Origin: Rhizobiaceae bacterium
GTDB taxonomy: Bacteria > Pseudomonadota > Alphaproteobacteria > Rhizobiales > Rhizobiaceae
Assembly: GCA_017643495.1 (NCBI GenBank)
Contig: JAEPNK010000001.1
Location: 1,097,623-1,161,622 of the forward strand
DNA length: 64,000 nucleotides
Direction: 5' to 3'
The translations under genes and the position numbers were made by a program. Numbering within the stretch: position 1 is the first letter of the stretch; each line of letters begins with the position of its first letter. Positions 1 to 8,954 of the stretch are shown piece by piece. The notes below the pieces were generated by a model that saw only the letters and a list, made by a program, of their open reading frames with translations, was not told the origin of the DNA and ran no database searches.

Positions 1-295
1 TGCCCAGGAAGAGTGAAAGTCCCCCTGCAAGGGGCGTTGGCAGAGAGGACTTTCCTGATCCGCCTCCTTTCGGGTTTGGATCAAAACTGCTTGCTGAAAC
101 AATGTTTAACTGCAGCGGCCCCGGCCAACTGTGCAATTTGGCACACTGCAAAGAGTAAATGCCCGGAAATACGTTTTGATGAAGCTCCGCCAAGACAGGG
201 GACTTCACCACAAGATGTCTTGCGTGTGTGCCCGCACCACTCTAGGGTCCCGTTTCAGGTCAGCACCCGGCCCGCTCAACAGATGACTTGCTGCA
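1..295. other. Non-coding upstream region with a nested inverted repeat
   Basis: No convincing gene is seen before the bacA start. Positions 15-22 (GAAAGTCC) and 47-54 (GGACTTTC) form a perfect 8-bp inverted repeat. A second small stem, CCCC at 22-25 with GGGG at 31-34, lies inside it. No T-run follows, so it is not an obvious intrinsic terminator. It could be the edge of a structured RNA or of a feature lying outside the window. The 136-codon ORF reading through here overlaps bacA in another frame and has no recognisable protein character. Confidence 0.35.
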
Positions 296-1558
296 ATGTT
301 TCATTCTTTCTTTCCCAATCCCAAACTGTTTTTTCCAAGCCTGCTGGTGTGGATAGCCCTTTCTGTTCTGGGCTGGTACACGATCGGTTCCGATCTTGCT
401 GCACTGTTCGGGTTCAATATTGAATCACAGGGTGACAACCCGGTTATCGGGTTGGGTCATTTCACGACCGAGTCATTCCAGTGGTTCTATATCTACTATA
501 TCGCGATCACTGCGATCTTTGCCGGCTTCTGGTACAGGATTTCGGACAATCGCTGGCTCTCATGGTCAATTCTGGGGTCGGCGCTGATCCTCTTTTCAAC
601 CTACTTTTCTGTCCAGGTCTCTGTTGCGATCAACAACTGGCGGCGACCGTTCTTCGATGCGGTCCAGAATGCACTGTCCCCGACTTCAACGACAACGGCT
701 GCCGATCTTTATTCCCTGATACTCATCTTTGCAGAGATTGCCTTGGTATGGATGGTTGTGTTTGTCGCAACCCGCTTTTTCGTCAGCCACTACATTTTCC
801 GCTGGCGAACCGCAATGAACGACTATTACATGTCGCGGTGGAAGGAAGTGCGTCACATCGAAGGTGCTTCCCAGCGTGTTCAGGAAGACACGATGCGGTT
901 TGCTTCCATCATGGAAAACCTCGGCGTCAATGTCGTTGATTCCGTCATGACATTGTTCGCCTTCCTGCCGATACTGTTTGCGCTTTCCATTCACGTAACG
1001 GAATTGCCTGTCGTGGGAGAGATTCCGGCACCCCTGTTTTTTGCGGCAATCTTCTGGTCACTGTTCGGCACGGTTCTGCTGGCTGCAGTCGGCATCAAGC
1101 TGCCGGGGCTGGAATTCAAGAACCAGCGTGTTGAAGCAGCTTACCGGAAAGAACTGGTCTATGGAGAGGACGATCATTCACGCGCCCAGCCGATGACGGT
1201 GGCGGAACTCTTTTCCCATGTCCGCAAGAACTATTTCCGCCTGTATTTCCACTACATGTATTTCAATGTTTTCCGTGGTCTTTACATTCAGGCAGACAAC
1301 ATCTTTTCCTATCTCATTCTCATCCCGGCCATTGCGGCGGGCAAGATTACATTCGGCATATTGCAGCAGATCCTGACGGCATTCAGCCAGGTTTCAAACT
1401 CTTTCCAGTTCCTGGTGAACTCATGGACCACCATTGTCGAACTGTTGTCCATCTACAAGCGTCTTCAGGCTTTCGAAGCTGTCCTGGATGGTGAAGAACT
1501 TCCGGACATAGACAAGGAATATCTTGAACGGCATGGCGGCAAGAAGGTTGCCGGATAA
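296..1558 (+). CDS. bacA: BacA/SbmA family peptide transporter
   Basis: Predicted inner-membrane importer of the SbmA/BacA family, which takes up peptide antimicrobials and, in rhizobia, host peptides using the proton gradient. The 420-residue product has hydrophobic segments near residues 10-30, 62-80, 88-108, 140-165, 215-235, 243-266 and 334-356. It has the family's typical aromatic-rich cytoplasmic stretches ([29 protein letters not shown]). Its length matches stand-alone BacA/SbmA (about 400-420) rather than the YddA-type ABC proteins, and no Walker motifs follow the membrane domain. It appears to be a single-gene unit, convergent with the zinc-finger gene downstream. The start has no strong Shine-Dalgarno sequence but fits the family N-terminus. 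Confidence 0.9.
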   Translation: MFHSFFPNPKLFFPSLLVWIALSVLGWYTIGSDLAALFGFNIESQGDNPVIGLGHFTTESFQWFYIYYIAITAIFAGFWYRISDNRWLSWSILGSALILFSTYFSVQVSVAINNWRRPFFDAVQNALSPTSTTTAADLYSLILIFAEIALVWMVVFVATRFFVSHYIFRWRTAMNDYYMSRWKEVRHIEGASQRVQEDTMRFASIMENLGVNVVDSVMTLFAFLPILFALSIHVTELPVVGEIPAPLFFAAIFWSLFGTVLLAAVGIKLPGLEFKNQRVEAAYRKELVYGEDDHSRAQPMTVAELFSHVRKNYFRLYFHYMYFNVFRGLYIQADNIFSYLILIPAIAAGKITFGILQQILTAFSQVSNSFQFLVNSWTTIVELLSIYKRLQAFEAVLDGEELPDIDKEYLERHGGKKVAG

Positions 1559-1571
1559 GCCGGCATGAAAG

Positions 1572-1895
1572 TCATGCACAGTTGATGCAACGTTCGGCCA
1601 TCGGGTCGATTGCCAACCGCCCGTCGGGGATTTCCGCATCACACTCGACACAATAACCGTATTCGCCATCGGCAATCCGCCGGTGCGCCATGTCTATCCG
1701 GGCAAGATCGTGCTTTCGTGACCTTTCCTGCGCTTCGGCCATTGCCTGTTGTTGCATGGCGTCCATGCGCGACAGTCTGCCAACAGCCTGCTGATCGAGT
1801 TCCACAACATTCCGTGCTTCACTCGACAACCGGGATTCGGCCTCGATCTCTTCCCGTTTGGTAGCGAGCCTCTCACGTGCCCTGTCGAGGTCCAA
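1572..1895 (-). CDS. TraR/DksA family zinc-finger protein
   Basis: A 107-residue protein of the TraR/DksA C4-type zinc-finger family. These bind in the RNA polymerase secondary channel or have related regulatory roles. The N-terminal two thirds is charged and helical (coiled-coil-like). The C-terminus holds the zinc knuckle with Cys82, Cys85, Cys103 and Cys106. It is shorter than true DksA (about 140-150 residues), so it is better called DksA-like. The start codon is TTG, supported by AAGGAG (complement of 1902-1907) six bases upstream. It is transcribed divergently from the NnrU gene, with only 90 bp between them. A regulatory role is inferred from the family. Confidence 0.8.
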   Translation of the reverse strand: MDLDRARERLATKREEIEAESRLSSEARNVVELDQQAVGRLSRMDAMQQQAMAEAQERSRKHDLARIDMAHRRIADGEYGYCVECDAEIPDGRLAIDPMAERCINCA

Positions 1896-1985
1896 TTGTC
1901 ACTCCTTCCGGGGTGTTTTTCAGTTTCTGTCACGAGCTGATAACAATATAGTGCCAGCATTAATGAGCAAGGAAGGGTTGGTTTC

Positions 1986-2555
1986 ATGATATATCTGGTG
2001 GCGGGAATTTTTATATTCCTGGGAATTCACAGTGTCCGGCTGGTCGCTCCGGACTTCCGCGAACGCCAGATTGCTGCACACGGCAAGGGCCGCTGGAGGA
2101 TAATCTACTCCGTGGTTTCGCTGGCGGGACTGGCCCTGCTTGTCTGGGGGTACGGCCAGGCGAGGATGGACAATGTCTATTTCTATTCACCGCCACTGTG
2201 GCTCAACCATGTCCAGGTATTGCTGATGTTGCCTGCGATGATCCTTGTCATCACCAGTGACTTGCCGGTTGGCAATATCAAGAAAACCCTCAAGAACCCG
2301 ATGCTGATCGGCATCAAGCTGTGGGCACTCGGGCATTTGCTGGTCAATGGTGATCTTGCCAGCCTGCTGCTGTTCGGAACGTTCCTCGTCTGGGCTGTTC
2401 TGGTGATGATCAGCACAAAACGGCGGGGTCAGACGTTTCCGGAGAAGGTCAATCTCAAAGGCGATCTTGTCGCCGTTCTGGGGGGCATTGCCCTGTGGGT
2501 CGCAATCATCTTCTGGCTGCATGAATGGTTGATCGGTGTACCGGTCATTGCATAA
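1986..2555 (+). CDS. NnrU family integral membrane protein
   Basis: A 189-residue polytopic membrane protein of the NnrU family. The name comes from a gene near nitric-oxide reductase regulators in denitrifiers, but the biochemical role is unknown. Hydrophobic segments lie near residues 2-20, 40-60, 76-94, 110-135 and 158-180. The conserved NnrU features are visible: an early GIHSVRL, a central NHVQVLLMLPAM and a GHLLVNGD motif. No denitrification genes are in the window, so context gives no support for that role. A GC-rich hairpin follows the stop codon. Confidence 0.75.
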   Translation: MIYLVAGIFIFLGIHSVRLVAPDFRERQIAAHGKGRWRIIYSVVSLAGLALLVWGYGQARMDNVYFYSPPLWLNHVQVLLMLPAMILVITSDLPVGNIKKTLKNPMLIGIKLWALGHLLVNGDLASLLLFGTFLVWAVLVMISTKRRGQTFPEKVNLKGDLVAVLGGIALWVAIIFWLHEWLIGVPVIA

Positions 2556-2561
2556 GTGCAA

Positions 2562-2582
2562 GCGCCCCGCTAAATAGGGCGC
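2562..2582 (+). terminator. GC-rich hairpin after the NnrU gene
   Basis: Perfect 6-bp stem GCGCCC (2562-2567) / GGGCGC (2577-2582) just after the NnrU stop. There is no T-run, so intrinsic termination is uncertain. It may instead be a transcript-stabilising end. Confidence 0.4.
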
Positions 2583-2654
2583 AACAAATGCCACCCCGCA
2601 ACTTCTCCGCCTGCAGGCGGATTGGTCCGGGCACATGACAGACAGGTCTCACAT

Positions 2655-3338
2655 ATGTCAGACGACAGTTTTTTCCGCGAAGTCGAAGAAGAGCTTCGCA
2701 GCGACCGGATACAGGGCTTCTGGGAGCGTTACAAATACATAATCATCAGCGCAGCCGTGCTGATCGTGCTCGCAACGGCCGGCTACCGGTTCTGGGAATA
2801 CTATTCCCGCAGTCTTGCCGCTGATTCCGGTGATGCATTCATTGCTGCCGTGGAATTGTCCAACGACGGACAGCATGAAGAAGCAATTGCTGCACTCAAC
2901 GAACTGGTTGAACAGGGCTCGGGCGAGTATCCGGCGCTGGCTAAGATCCGCCTTGCTGCCGAGTATGCCAAGAATGGTGACAGTGCCTCGGGCGTCGAGG
3001 CATTTGACGCGATTGCAAATGATGCGGGCTTTGACCAGACCTTGCGCAATGTGGCGCGGCTTCGTGCCGGGCTGCTTCTGGTCGACAACGGCACTTATGA
3101 CGAAGTGCGGGACCGGCTGGAACAAATGGCGGGTGACACCGGCGCCTTCCGCCATTCCGCCCGTGAGGGTCTTGGCCTGTCGGCCTGGAAGCACGGAGAA
3201 CTTGAAGATTCCCACCGCTGGTTCACCGCAATCATGGAAGACGGGGAATCGCCGCAGGGTGTGCGTCAGCGGGCTGCAATGATGCTTGAGCTTCTTGCAG
3301 GCCGGGGCATTAACGGTCCTCAGTCCGAAACCGGCTAG
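2655..3338 (+). CDS. YfgM-like TPR-fold membrane-anchored protein
   Basis: A 227-residue protein with a short cytoplasmic N-terminus and one membrane segment at about residues 27-47 (ending [11 protein letters not shown]). The long periplasmic helical-repeat domain matches the YfgM/TPR-like ancillary SecYEG translocon family. It sits directly upstream of der, as yfgM-bamB-der do in many proteobacteria, but no bamB gene lies between them here. The start chosen at 2655 (product begins MSDDSFF) is favoured over an ORF opening at 2622 because it matches the family N-terminus. A role in periplasmic chaperoning is inferred. Confidence 0.8.
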   Translation: MSDDSFFREVEEELRSDRIQGFWERYKYIIISAAVLIVLATAGYRFWEYYSRSLAADSGDAFIAAVELSNDGQHEEAIAALNELVEQGSGEYPALAKIRLAAEYAKNGDSASGVEAFDAIANDAGFDQTLRNVARLRAGLLLVDNGTYDEVRDRLEQMAGDTGAFRHSAREGLGLSAWKHGELEDSHRWFTAIMEDGESPQGVRQRAAMMLELLAGRGINGPQSETG

Positions 3339-3376
3339 GACCATCCGGCTTTCGAGCCATCTGCAAGGGTCAGACA

Positions 3377-4741
3377 ATGACGTTTACCGTCGCCATTATC
3401 GGCCGACCCAATGTCGGCAAATCCACGCTGTTCAACCGTTTGGTCGGCAAGCGCCTTGCGCTGGTTGATGACCAGCCCGGTGTTACGCGCGACCGCCGGT
3501 TTGCCGAAGGTTCGATCGGCGAACTTCAGTTTCGCGTGGTCGACACCGCCGGTCTTGAAGAGGGGCATGAGGACAGCTTGCAGGGACGCATGTGGGAACA
3601 GACCCGCTCGGCGATTGAAGAGGCCGATGTCTGCCTTTTCCTGATCGATGCCCGTGCCGGTATCGTTCCGGACGATCATGCATTTGCCCGTGTTCTTCGC
3701 AAAACGGAAAAGCCCGTCATACTTGTTGCAAACAAGATGGAGGGCAAGCCCGGTGAGGCTGGCTATTATGACGCCTTCAGCCTGGGGTTTGGCGAGCCGG
3801 TTCCGATCTCTGCCGAGCACGGTCAGGGAATGGCCGACTTGCACAATGCGCTTGTCGAGGTGATCGGGGAAGAGCGTGCTTTCCCGGATCCGCTGGAGGC
3901 CGAAGGCGACGAAGACCCGGTTTTGAAAATCGCGGTTGTTGGCAGGCCCAATGCAGGCAAGTCCACACTGATCAACCAGATGGTTGGCTCCGAGCGCCTG
4001 TTGACCGGCCCGGAAGCGGGCATAACGCGCGATTCCATCTCGGTGGACTGGCAGTGGCGCGACCGGACAATCCGCCTGTTCGATACAGCCGGAATGCGCA
4101 AGAAAGCGCGTGTGCAGGAAAAGCTTGAAAAGCTGTCGGTCTCTGACGGCATTCGTGCGCTTTCCTTTGCCGAGGTGGTCATCATTGTGCTGGATGTTGC
4201 CAAGCCGTTCGAGAAGCAGGACCTCCAGATCGTTGATCTGGTGATCAGGGAAGGCCGTGCTCCTGTATTGGCACTCAACAAGTGGGACCTGGTGGAAGAC
4301 AGGCAGGAAGTGCTCAGGGAAATGCTGCTTCAGGCCAGCGAGCACATTTCACAGATAAAGAACATGAAACTGATCCCGATCTCCGGCCAGACCGGGGAGG
4401 GGCTTGATAGGTTGATGGAAGCCGTTGTTGAGGTGCATGACGCCTGGAACAAGCGCATCCCGACCGCGCCGCTGAACCGCTGGCTTGAGGATGTCCAGTA
4501 TTATCACCCCCCGCCAGCCGTGGCCGGACGGCGCATCAAGCTGAAATACGTTACCCAGGTGAAATCCCGCCCGCCAACGTTTGTCGTCCAGTGTACAAGG
4601 GCCGAAAAGCTGCCGGAATCCTACAGCCGGTATCTCGTCAATTCCATTCGCAAGGAATTTGACCTTGATGCAGTGCCGATCCGGCTTCACCTGCGCAAGG
4701 GTGACAATCCCTATGCCGGAAGAAAAAGGCGAAACCAGTAG
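3377..4741 (+). CDS. der: Ribosome-biogenesis GTPase Der (EngA)
   Basis: A 454-residue tandem-GTPase needed for 50S subunit maturation. Two G domains are visible. The first has GRPNVGKST at residues 8-16, DTAGLEE and NKMEGK. The second has [17 protein letters not shown] and NKWD. A C-terminal KH-like domain follows, ending in the basic tail GRKRRNQ. The full set of G1, G3 and G4 motifs in both halves makes the call secure. It begins 38 bp after the TPR gene and is probably co-transcribed with it. Confidence 0.97.
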   Translation: MTFTVAIIGRPNVGKSTLFNRLVGKRLALVDDQPGVTRDRRFAEGSIGELQFRVVDTAGLEEGHEDSLQGRMWEQTRSAIEEADVCLFLIDARAGIVPDDHAFARVLRKTEKPVILVANKMEGKPGEAGYYDAFSLGFGEPVPISAEHGQGMADLHNALVEVIGEERAFPDPLEAEGDEDPVLKIAVVGRPNAGKSTLINQMVGSERLLTGPEAGITRDSISVDWQWRDRTIRLFDTAGMRKKARVQEKLEKLSVSDGIRALSFAEVVIIVLDVAKPFEKQDLQIVDLVIREGRAPVLALNKWDLVEDRQEVLREMLLQASEHISQIKNMKLIPISGQTGEGLDRLMEAVVEVHDAWNKRIPTAPLNRWLEDVQYYHPPPAVAGRRIKLKYVTQVKSRPPTFVVQCTRAEKLPESYSRYLVNSIRKEFDLDAVPIRLHLRKGDNPYAGRKRRNQ

Positions 4742-4764
4742 CCGAAACCCCGTCGTTTCAGCGG

Positions 4765-4808
4765 TTAACACATCCTTAGTATCCGTTTAACCGGACATTA
4801 GGGTTAAC
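4765..4808 (+). promoter_or_regulatory. CtrA-like TTAA-N7-TTAG motifs upstream of the cell-wall hydrolase
   Basis: Two overlapping-style near matches to the alphaproteobacterial CtrA site TTAA-N7-TTAA lie at 4765-4779 and 4787-4801. Each reads TTAA, seven bases, TTAG. A further TTAAC is at 4804-4808. The region lies in the gap before the SleB-type hydrolase. CtrA control is inference from pattern alone. Confidence 0.35.
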
Positions 4809-4833
4809 ATCCTATGCTGTTCTTCACGCCCGC

Positions 4834-6048
4834 TTGGGCAGCCATTCCCGGTTATGCAAAACAGCAATTGCCGGGACCAGGGTAGGAATAGAGTGGAGTC
4901 TGGTTTTGCGTAACACTCAGCCATCTCGCGTTTCGGGAACGAAGCGCCTTGTAAAACTCGCGTTCGGTTTCACAGTGGCAGTCACAGCCGTGGCTGCATA
5001 TTCAGGATCCGTTGCCAATCAGGACATAGCCGAACTCATGGGTGAGCCGTCGCAACAGCGCTGGCTGATGCACATCGAGCAGCCCCGTGGAGAAAGCCTT
5101 GTAACGGCCTCGATCACGGCTGATGGCAGGAAACCTGGCAAGCCTGAAATAACCAATGGTGTGTCAGGCAGGCTCAAGGTCAGCGAAAAGGTGAGAAACC
5201 AGGCCAGTCCGCAACGCATCAACCGGGCGATCAAGGGGCCACGGGTTGTCCAGACTGCAGCAAAACAGGCACCCGAGAAATTTTCAGCCGGATCTGTCGT
5301 TGAGCGGCACAGCCTCTTGAACGATCTTTCCGCCGGCAAGGACACGCTGTTGGCATTCGTGCCGCCGAAACCGCACCAGGAGGCCTTGCAGGTTGCAGCC
5401 GTCTTCCACCCGAACAAGCCGAAATCCGATCCGCTTGCCACCGATCACCTGCCGGTAATGGTTGCCTCCCTTGTGAAGGAATCGGCCGGTTCAATCCTTG
5501 CCTATGCACCTGAACCGGCGTTGAAGCCCTCGCCATTCAGCGCTGTTTTGGTCGAAGAAGAGCCGGTCAAGATCGTACCGAAGCTTGGCAAGGGCGACCA
5601 TGCCTGGGCAGCAGATCCGCTTCCAAAGGCATCCTTTTCCAAACGCCAGCAACAATGCCTTGCCGAAGGAATTTACTTTGAGGCACGCGGAGAGCCGGTC
5701 CCGGGACAGGCTGCCGTTGCACAAGTCATTCTCAACCGGGTTCGCAACCCGACCTATCCGAACAGCATTTGCGGCGTTGTCTACCAGAACAAGAATTGGC
5801 GCAACCGTTGCCAGTTCTCCTTTGCCTGCGACCGGATTCGCGACCGCGTAAACGACCGGACCCGTTGGGAGATTGCCCAACACGTTGCAGCCGAAACAAC
5901 CGCCGGGCGCATCTGGCTTCCACAGGTTGGTTCGTCAACCCATTATCACGCCACTTACGTCAGCCCGCGTTGGGCACGGAAGATGAAACGGGTCGGCAAG
6001 ATCGGTCTTCACCTGTTCTACCGCACCTTCAATGGCGGCTGGTCCTAG
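4834..6048 (+). CDS. SleB-family cell wall hydrolase
   Basis: Predicted peptidoglycan hydrolase (Hydrolase_2/SleB fold). The N-terminal hydrophobic segment (VKLAFGFTVAVTAVAAYSG, about residues 40-58) acts as a signal anchor. A long low-complexity linker to about residue 265 follows. The C-terminal catalytic domain includes CLAEGIYFEARGEP, QVILNRVRNP and a terminal Ser-His-rich segment (SSTHYHATY); the Glu of FEARGE is the likely catalytic acid. The start is uncertain: a TTG at 4906 preceded by GTGGAG would give a more typical short cytoplasmic leader. It faces no partner gene, and CtrA-like motifs lie upstream. Confidence 0.82.
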   Translation: MGSHSRLCKTAIAGTRVGIEWSLVLRNTQPSRVSGTKRLVKLAFGFTVAVTAVAAYSGSVANQDIAELMGEPSQQRWLMHIEQPRGESLVTASITADGRKPGKPEITNGVSGRLKVSEKVRNQASPQRINRAIKGPRVVQTAAKQAPEKFSAGSVVERHSLLNDLSAGKDTLLAFVPPKPHQEALQVAAVFHPNKPKSDPLATDHLPVMVASLVKESAGSILAYAPEPALKPSPFSAVLVEEEPVKIVPKLGKGDHAWAADPLPKASFSKRQQQCLAEGIYFEARGEPVPGQAAVAQVILNRVRNPTYPNSICGVVYQNKNWRNRCQFSFACDRIRDRVNDRTRWEIAQHVAAETTAGRIWLPQVGSSTHYHATYVSPRWARKMKRVGKIGLHLFYRTFNGGWS

Positions 6049-6370
6049 GGCCGGTTGACGGATTCGCACGGAATCGCTGTGCCAGGCAGGCATGGCGGGT
6101 TTCCCAGGATGGGCCATTTTTCGGCAATTTGCGGCTGACGCATTGTCGCAGCCCGTTTTTGCTTCATCACAGGCATATGTATCAATGGGTTAGCAAAGCC
6201 TCTCCTTGCTTGACAGGGTAGGGGCATAAAACTATGTTGCGCGCAAGTTTTCAGGGCTAACAGTCGGATAAATCTCAGGTCTTATTCCCGTTTCCAAAAA
6301 GTAGCAGCGCCTCCGCCTTTTCACTGGCCGGTTCGTTGTCTCTCGCAGGAAAACTGTGTAAACGGATGGA
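6049..6370. other. Intergenic region upstream of the atp operon
   Basis: This 322-bp stretch has no supportable gene. It carries the atp promoter described separately. The rest shows no clear repeat or RNA structure by eye. The roughly 100-bp leader between the -10 element and the atpI start has no recognised riboswitch. Confidence 0.5.
6210..6238 (+). promoter_or_regulatory. Sigma70-type promoter of the atp F0 operon
   Basis: A consensus -35 box TTGACA (6210-6215) is separated by exactly 17 bp from TATGTT (6233-6238). It lies about 130 bp upstream of atpI, in the only long gap before the operon. Confidence 0.65.
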
Positions 6371-6724
6371 ATGAACGACCGGAAGGAAATCGACAGGGGC
6401 CTGAAAACAGACTTGGACGGAAGACTTCGGGAAATCAACCAGCGGCTGGGCCGTGACATTGACCCGGAAGTGAAGGAAAAGTCTCGCAGGCGCAACAGCG
6501 CGGGGATGGCCCTTGCGTTGCGTGTTGCAAGTGAATTTGTATCGTCAATTCTGGTCGGGGCTGCGATCGGATACGGAATTGACTGGTTGTTGGGTAGCTC
6601 GCCGTGGGTCATGATTGTGTTCCTGCTTCTCGGGTTTGCTGCCGGTGTATTGAACGTGATGCGCAGCGCGGGTGATTTTTCCACCGTGCATGACATCAAG
6701 GATGACGGGAACGAAGGGCGATAA
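6371..6724 (+). CDS. atpI: ATP synthase assembly protein I
   Basis: A 117-residue AtpI protein. It helps assemble the c-ring and F0 sector and may take part in Mg2+ handling. The N-terminus is charged. Two membrane segments near residues 55-75 and 78-98 are joined by the characteristic GYGIDWLLGSSPWVMIVFLLLG-type region. It is the first gene of the atpI-B-E-F'-F operon and ends 3 bp before the atpB start, so translation is probably coupled. Confidence 0.9.
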   Translation: MNDRKEIDRGLKTDLDGRLREINQRLGRDIDPEVKEKSRRRNSAGMALALRVASEFVSSILVGAAIGYGIDWLLGSSPWVMIVFLLLGFAAGVLNVMRSAGDFSTVHDIKDDGNEGR

Positions 6725-6727
6725 ACT

Positions 6728-7480
6728 GTGGCGAACGATCCGATCAAACAGTTTGAACTGAAAGAATACATTCCGCTTGAAATCGGTGGAGTCGACATCT
6801 CTTTCACCAATTCCTCTCTGTTCATGGTTGCTACCGTGGTTGTAACATCGGCATTCCTGCTCTGGGCGACCAGTGGCCGGGGGATGATCCCGGGTCGTGC
6901 GCAATCGCTTGCGGAAATGGCTTACGAGTTCATTGCCAACATGCTCAGGGATGCAGCAGGCTCACAGGGGATGGTGTTTTTCCCGCTCGTCTTCTCGCTG
7001 TTCATGTTCATACTCGTCGCCAACATGTTCGGCATGTTCCCCTATTTCTTCACGGTCACCAGCCACATCATCGTAACGGTTGCGCTTGCCTTGCTGGTGT
7101 TCTTTACCGTCATTATCTACGGTTTCTACAAAAACGGACTGACCTTCCTGAAGTTGTTTGTGCCCAGTGGCGTACCTGCGCCGCTTCTGCTGATTGTTGT
7201 GCCGATCGAGGTGATTTCATTTTTCTCGCGCCCGCTCAGCCATTCCGTACGACTTTTTGCCAACATGCTTGCCGGCCACATTACGCTTAAGGTATTTGCC
7301 GGATTTATCGTTTCCATGGGTGGCGCGGGAGCTCTCGGCGTTGCAGGTGCCATCCTGCCATTCCTCATGACACTCGGTCTTACCGGTCTCGAGTTTCTGG
7401 TGGCCTTCCTGCAGGCCTACGTTTTCACCATGCTTACATGCATGTACCTGAATGATGCTCTCCATCCGGACGGGCACTAA
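6728..7480 (+). CDS. atpB: F0 ATP synthase subunit a
   Basis: A 250-residue subunit a of the F0 proton channel. The essential stator arginine is visible as Arg175 in [12 protein letters not shown]. Conserved helices include the C-terminal [19 protein letters not shown]. The start is GTG, immediately after atpI. It works with the c-ring encoded next to convert proton flow into rotation in the inner membrane. Confidence 0.96.
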   Translation: MANDPIKQFELKEYIPLEIGGVDISFTNSSLFMVATVVVTSAFLLWATSGRGMIPGRAQSLAEMAYEFIANMLRDAAGSQGMVFFPLVFSLFMFILVANMFGMFPYFFTVTSHIIVTVALALLVFFTVIIYGFYKNGLTFLKLFVPSGVPAPLLLIVVPIEVISFFSRPLSHSVRLFANMLAGHITLKVFAGFIVSMGGAGALGVAGAILPFLMTLGLTGLEFLVAFLQAYVFTMLTCMYLNDALHPDGH

Positions 7481-7544
7481 GATCAACCGGCGGCCTGGCC
7501 GCCACTGAAAGAATACAACCTGTTTCCACAAAGGAGTTTTCAAA

Positions 7545-7769
7545 ATGGAACTTGAAGCAGCTAAAGCACTCGGCGCTGGTATTGCAGCTATCGGTATCGG
7601 CGGCGCAGCCGTTGGTGTGGGTAATCTCTTTGCCGCATTCCTTTCCGGTGCCCTTCGCAATCCTTCTGCAGCCGACAGCCAGTTCGGTCGCCTGATCTTC
7701 GGCTTCGCCGTGACTGAAGCGTTGGGCATTTTCGCACTGCTCGTCGCACTGCTTCTGCTCTTCACGTAA
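7545..7769 (+). CDS. atpE: F0 ATP synthase subunit c
   Basis: A 74-residue c-ring subunit consisting of two transmembrane helices joined by the polar loop (ALRNPSA). The proton-carrying carboxylate is Glu59 (VTEALGIFALL). The Gly-rich first helix (GAGIAAIGIGGAAVGVG) is typical. A strong AAGGAG lies just upstream of the start, as expected for a subunit needed in many copies. Confidence 0.97.
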   Translation: MELEAAKALGAGIAAIGIGGAAVGVGNLFAAFLSGALRNPSAADSQFGRLIFGFAVTEALGIFALLVALLLLFT

Positions 7770-7841
7770 GAACGCTGACTGGCGGCTGGCCTGATCGGGA
7801 CGGCCGCATGCGTTCCTGTTGAATTCTCGCGGAGTGAGCAG

Positions 7842-8378
7842 ATGTTCATAAGCCAGGCAATGGCAGCAGAAGAAGCCGCCAAGAGCGGCGGTGCCTTTCC
7901 ACCGTTCGACCCGACCTATTTCGGGTCCCAGCTTCTTTGGCTGGCAATCACGTTCGGTGTTTTCTACATGATCATGGGACGTGTGATCATCCCGCGTCTT
8001 TCAGGCATTCTGGAAGACCGTCATGATCGCATATCACGTGACCTTGATGAGGCACAGCGCCTGTCGGCGGAAGCTGATGCGGCCGAAGCAGCCTATGAGC
8101 ACGAGCTGGCCAAGGCCAAGTCGAATGCTCACTCGATTGCACAGGAAGCAACAGACAAGGCCAAGGCCGAAGCTGCCGAGACCCGTGAAAAGATCGAGTC
8201 GCAGCTTGCCGACCAGATGGCTGAAGCCGAGCAGCGGATTTCTGCCATCAAGGAAAAGGCTCTCGGTGAAGTCGATACGATCGCTGCTGATACAGCCGAA
8301 ACCATCGTTGCGGAACTGATTGGTGCCAAAACCACCAAGGCCGAGATTACCAAGGCCGTTTCCGCAGTGAACAGCTAG
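7842..8378 (+). CDS. atpF': F0 ATP synthase subunit b'
   Basis: A 178-residue peripheral-stalk subunit b'. It has one membrane helix (LLWLAITFGVFYMIMGRV, about residues 32-50), then a long charged, Ala/Glu-rich coiled coil that reaches up to F1. The distinct b' and b genes in tandem are typical of alphaproteobacteria and other photosynthesis-related lineages, which use a b/b' heterodimer. Some annotations call this gene atpG or atpF2. Confidence 0.92.
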   Translation: MFISQAMAAEEAAKSGGAFPPFDPTYFGSQLLWLAITFGVFYMIMGRVIIPRLSGILEDRHDRISRDLDEAQRLSAEADAAEAAYEHELAKAKSNAHSIAQEATDKAKAEAAETREKIESQLADQMAEAEQRISAIKEKALGEVDTIAADTAETIVAELIGAKTTKAEITKAVSAVNS

Positions 8379-8389
8379 GAGGCACATCC

Positions 8390-8869
8390 ATGGACGCTAC
8401 ATTCTGGACTCTTGTCGCCCTTGTCCTGTTCATTGCACTGATCCTGTACCTGAAAGTTCCGGGCATGATCTCCAAGTCCCTGGACGACCGGTCGGACAAG
8501 ATTCGCAATGAGCTTGAAGAAGCACGCAAACTGCGTGAAGAAGCGCAGGCCCTGCTGGCCCAATATCAGGGCAAGCGCAAGGAAGCCGAGCAGGAAGCCG
8601 AGGACATTGTCGCCGCAGCAAAACGCGAAGCTGCTGCCATTACGGCTGACGCAGAAAGCAAGACTGCCGATTTCGTCAAGCGGCGTACCGCTCAGGCCGA
8701 GCAGAAAATTGCACAGGCAGAAGCTGATGCAATGGCTGAGGTGCGGGCTTCCGCAGTTGATGTCGCTATCGCTGCTGCTGAGCAGGTTATCTCCAGCAAG
8801 CTTTCTGCCACGGCGTCAAACAGCCTGATCAAGGACGGTATTGCCGAGGTCAAGGCAAAGCTGAACTGA
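8390..8869 (+). CDS. atpF: F0 ATP synthase subunit b
   Basis: A 159-residue subunit b with an N-terminal membrane helix (LVALVLFIALILYLKVPG, about residues 6-23). An Ala/Glu/Lys-rich coiled coil follows to the end (for example EEAQALLAQYQGKRKEAEQE). It lies 11 bp after atpF' with GGAGG at the right distance. It is the last gene of the operon and is followed by an intrinsic terminator. F1 genes are absent from the window. Confidence 0.94.
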   Translation: MDATFWTLVALVLFIALILYLKVPGMISKSLDDRSDKIRNELEEARKLREEAQALLAQYQGKRKEAEQEAEDIVAAAKREAAAITADAESKTADFVKRRTAQAEQKIAQAEADAMAEVRASAVDVAIAAAEQVISSKLSATASNSLIKDGIAEVKAKLN

Positions 8870-8900
8870 CTTGCTGCTGTTTATGACCGGCATGAAATCA

Positions 8901-8922
8901 AGGCGCTCCAGGGCGCCTTTTT
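8901..8922 (+). terminator. Rho-independent terminator of the atp operon
   Basis: Stem AGGCGC (8901-8906) / GCGCCT (8913-8918) with a 6-base loop, running into a T-rich tract (8918-8925). It lies 32 bp after atpF. Confidence 0.85.
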
Positions 8923-8954
8923 CTTTGGGGATTGTTGGTCAGGGATGTCCGGCT

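Noticed and set aside
15-60. Glycine riboswitch or RNase P-like RNA at the left edge
   Set aside because: The sequence shares only short purine-rich words with those RNAs; the conserved cores are not present.
13-423. 136-codon plus-strand ORF at the window start
   Set aside because: It overlaps the start of bacA in another frame, has no family features and a composition unlike a folded protein.
3335-4345. 336-codon minus-strand ORF
   Set aside because: It is the antisense shadow of der, whose GTPase motifs are unambiguous on the plus strand.
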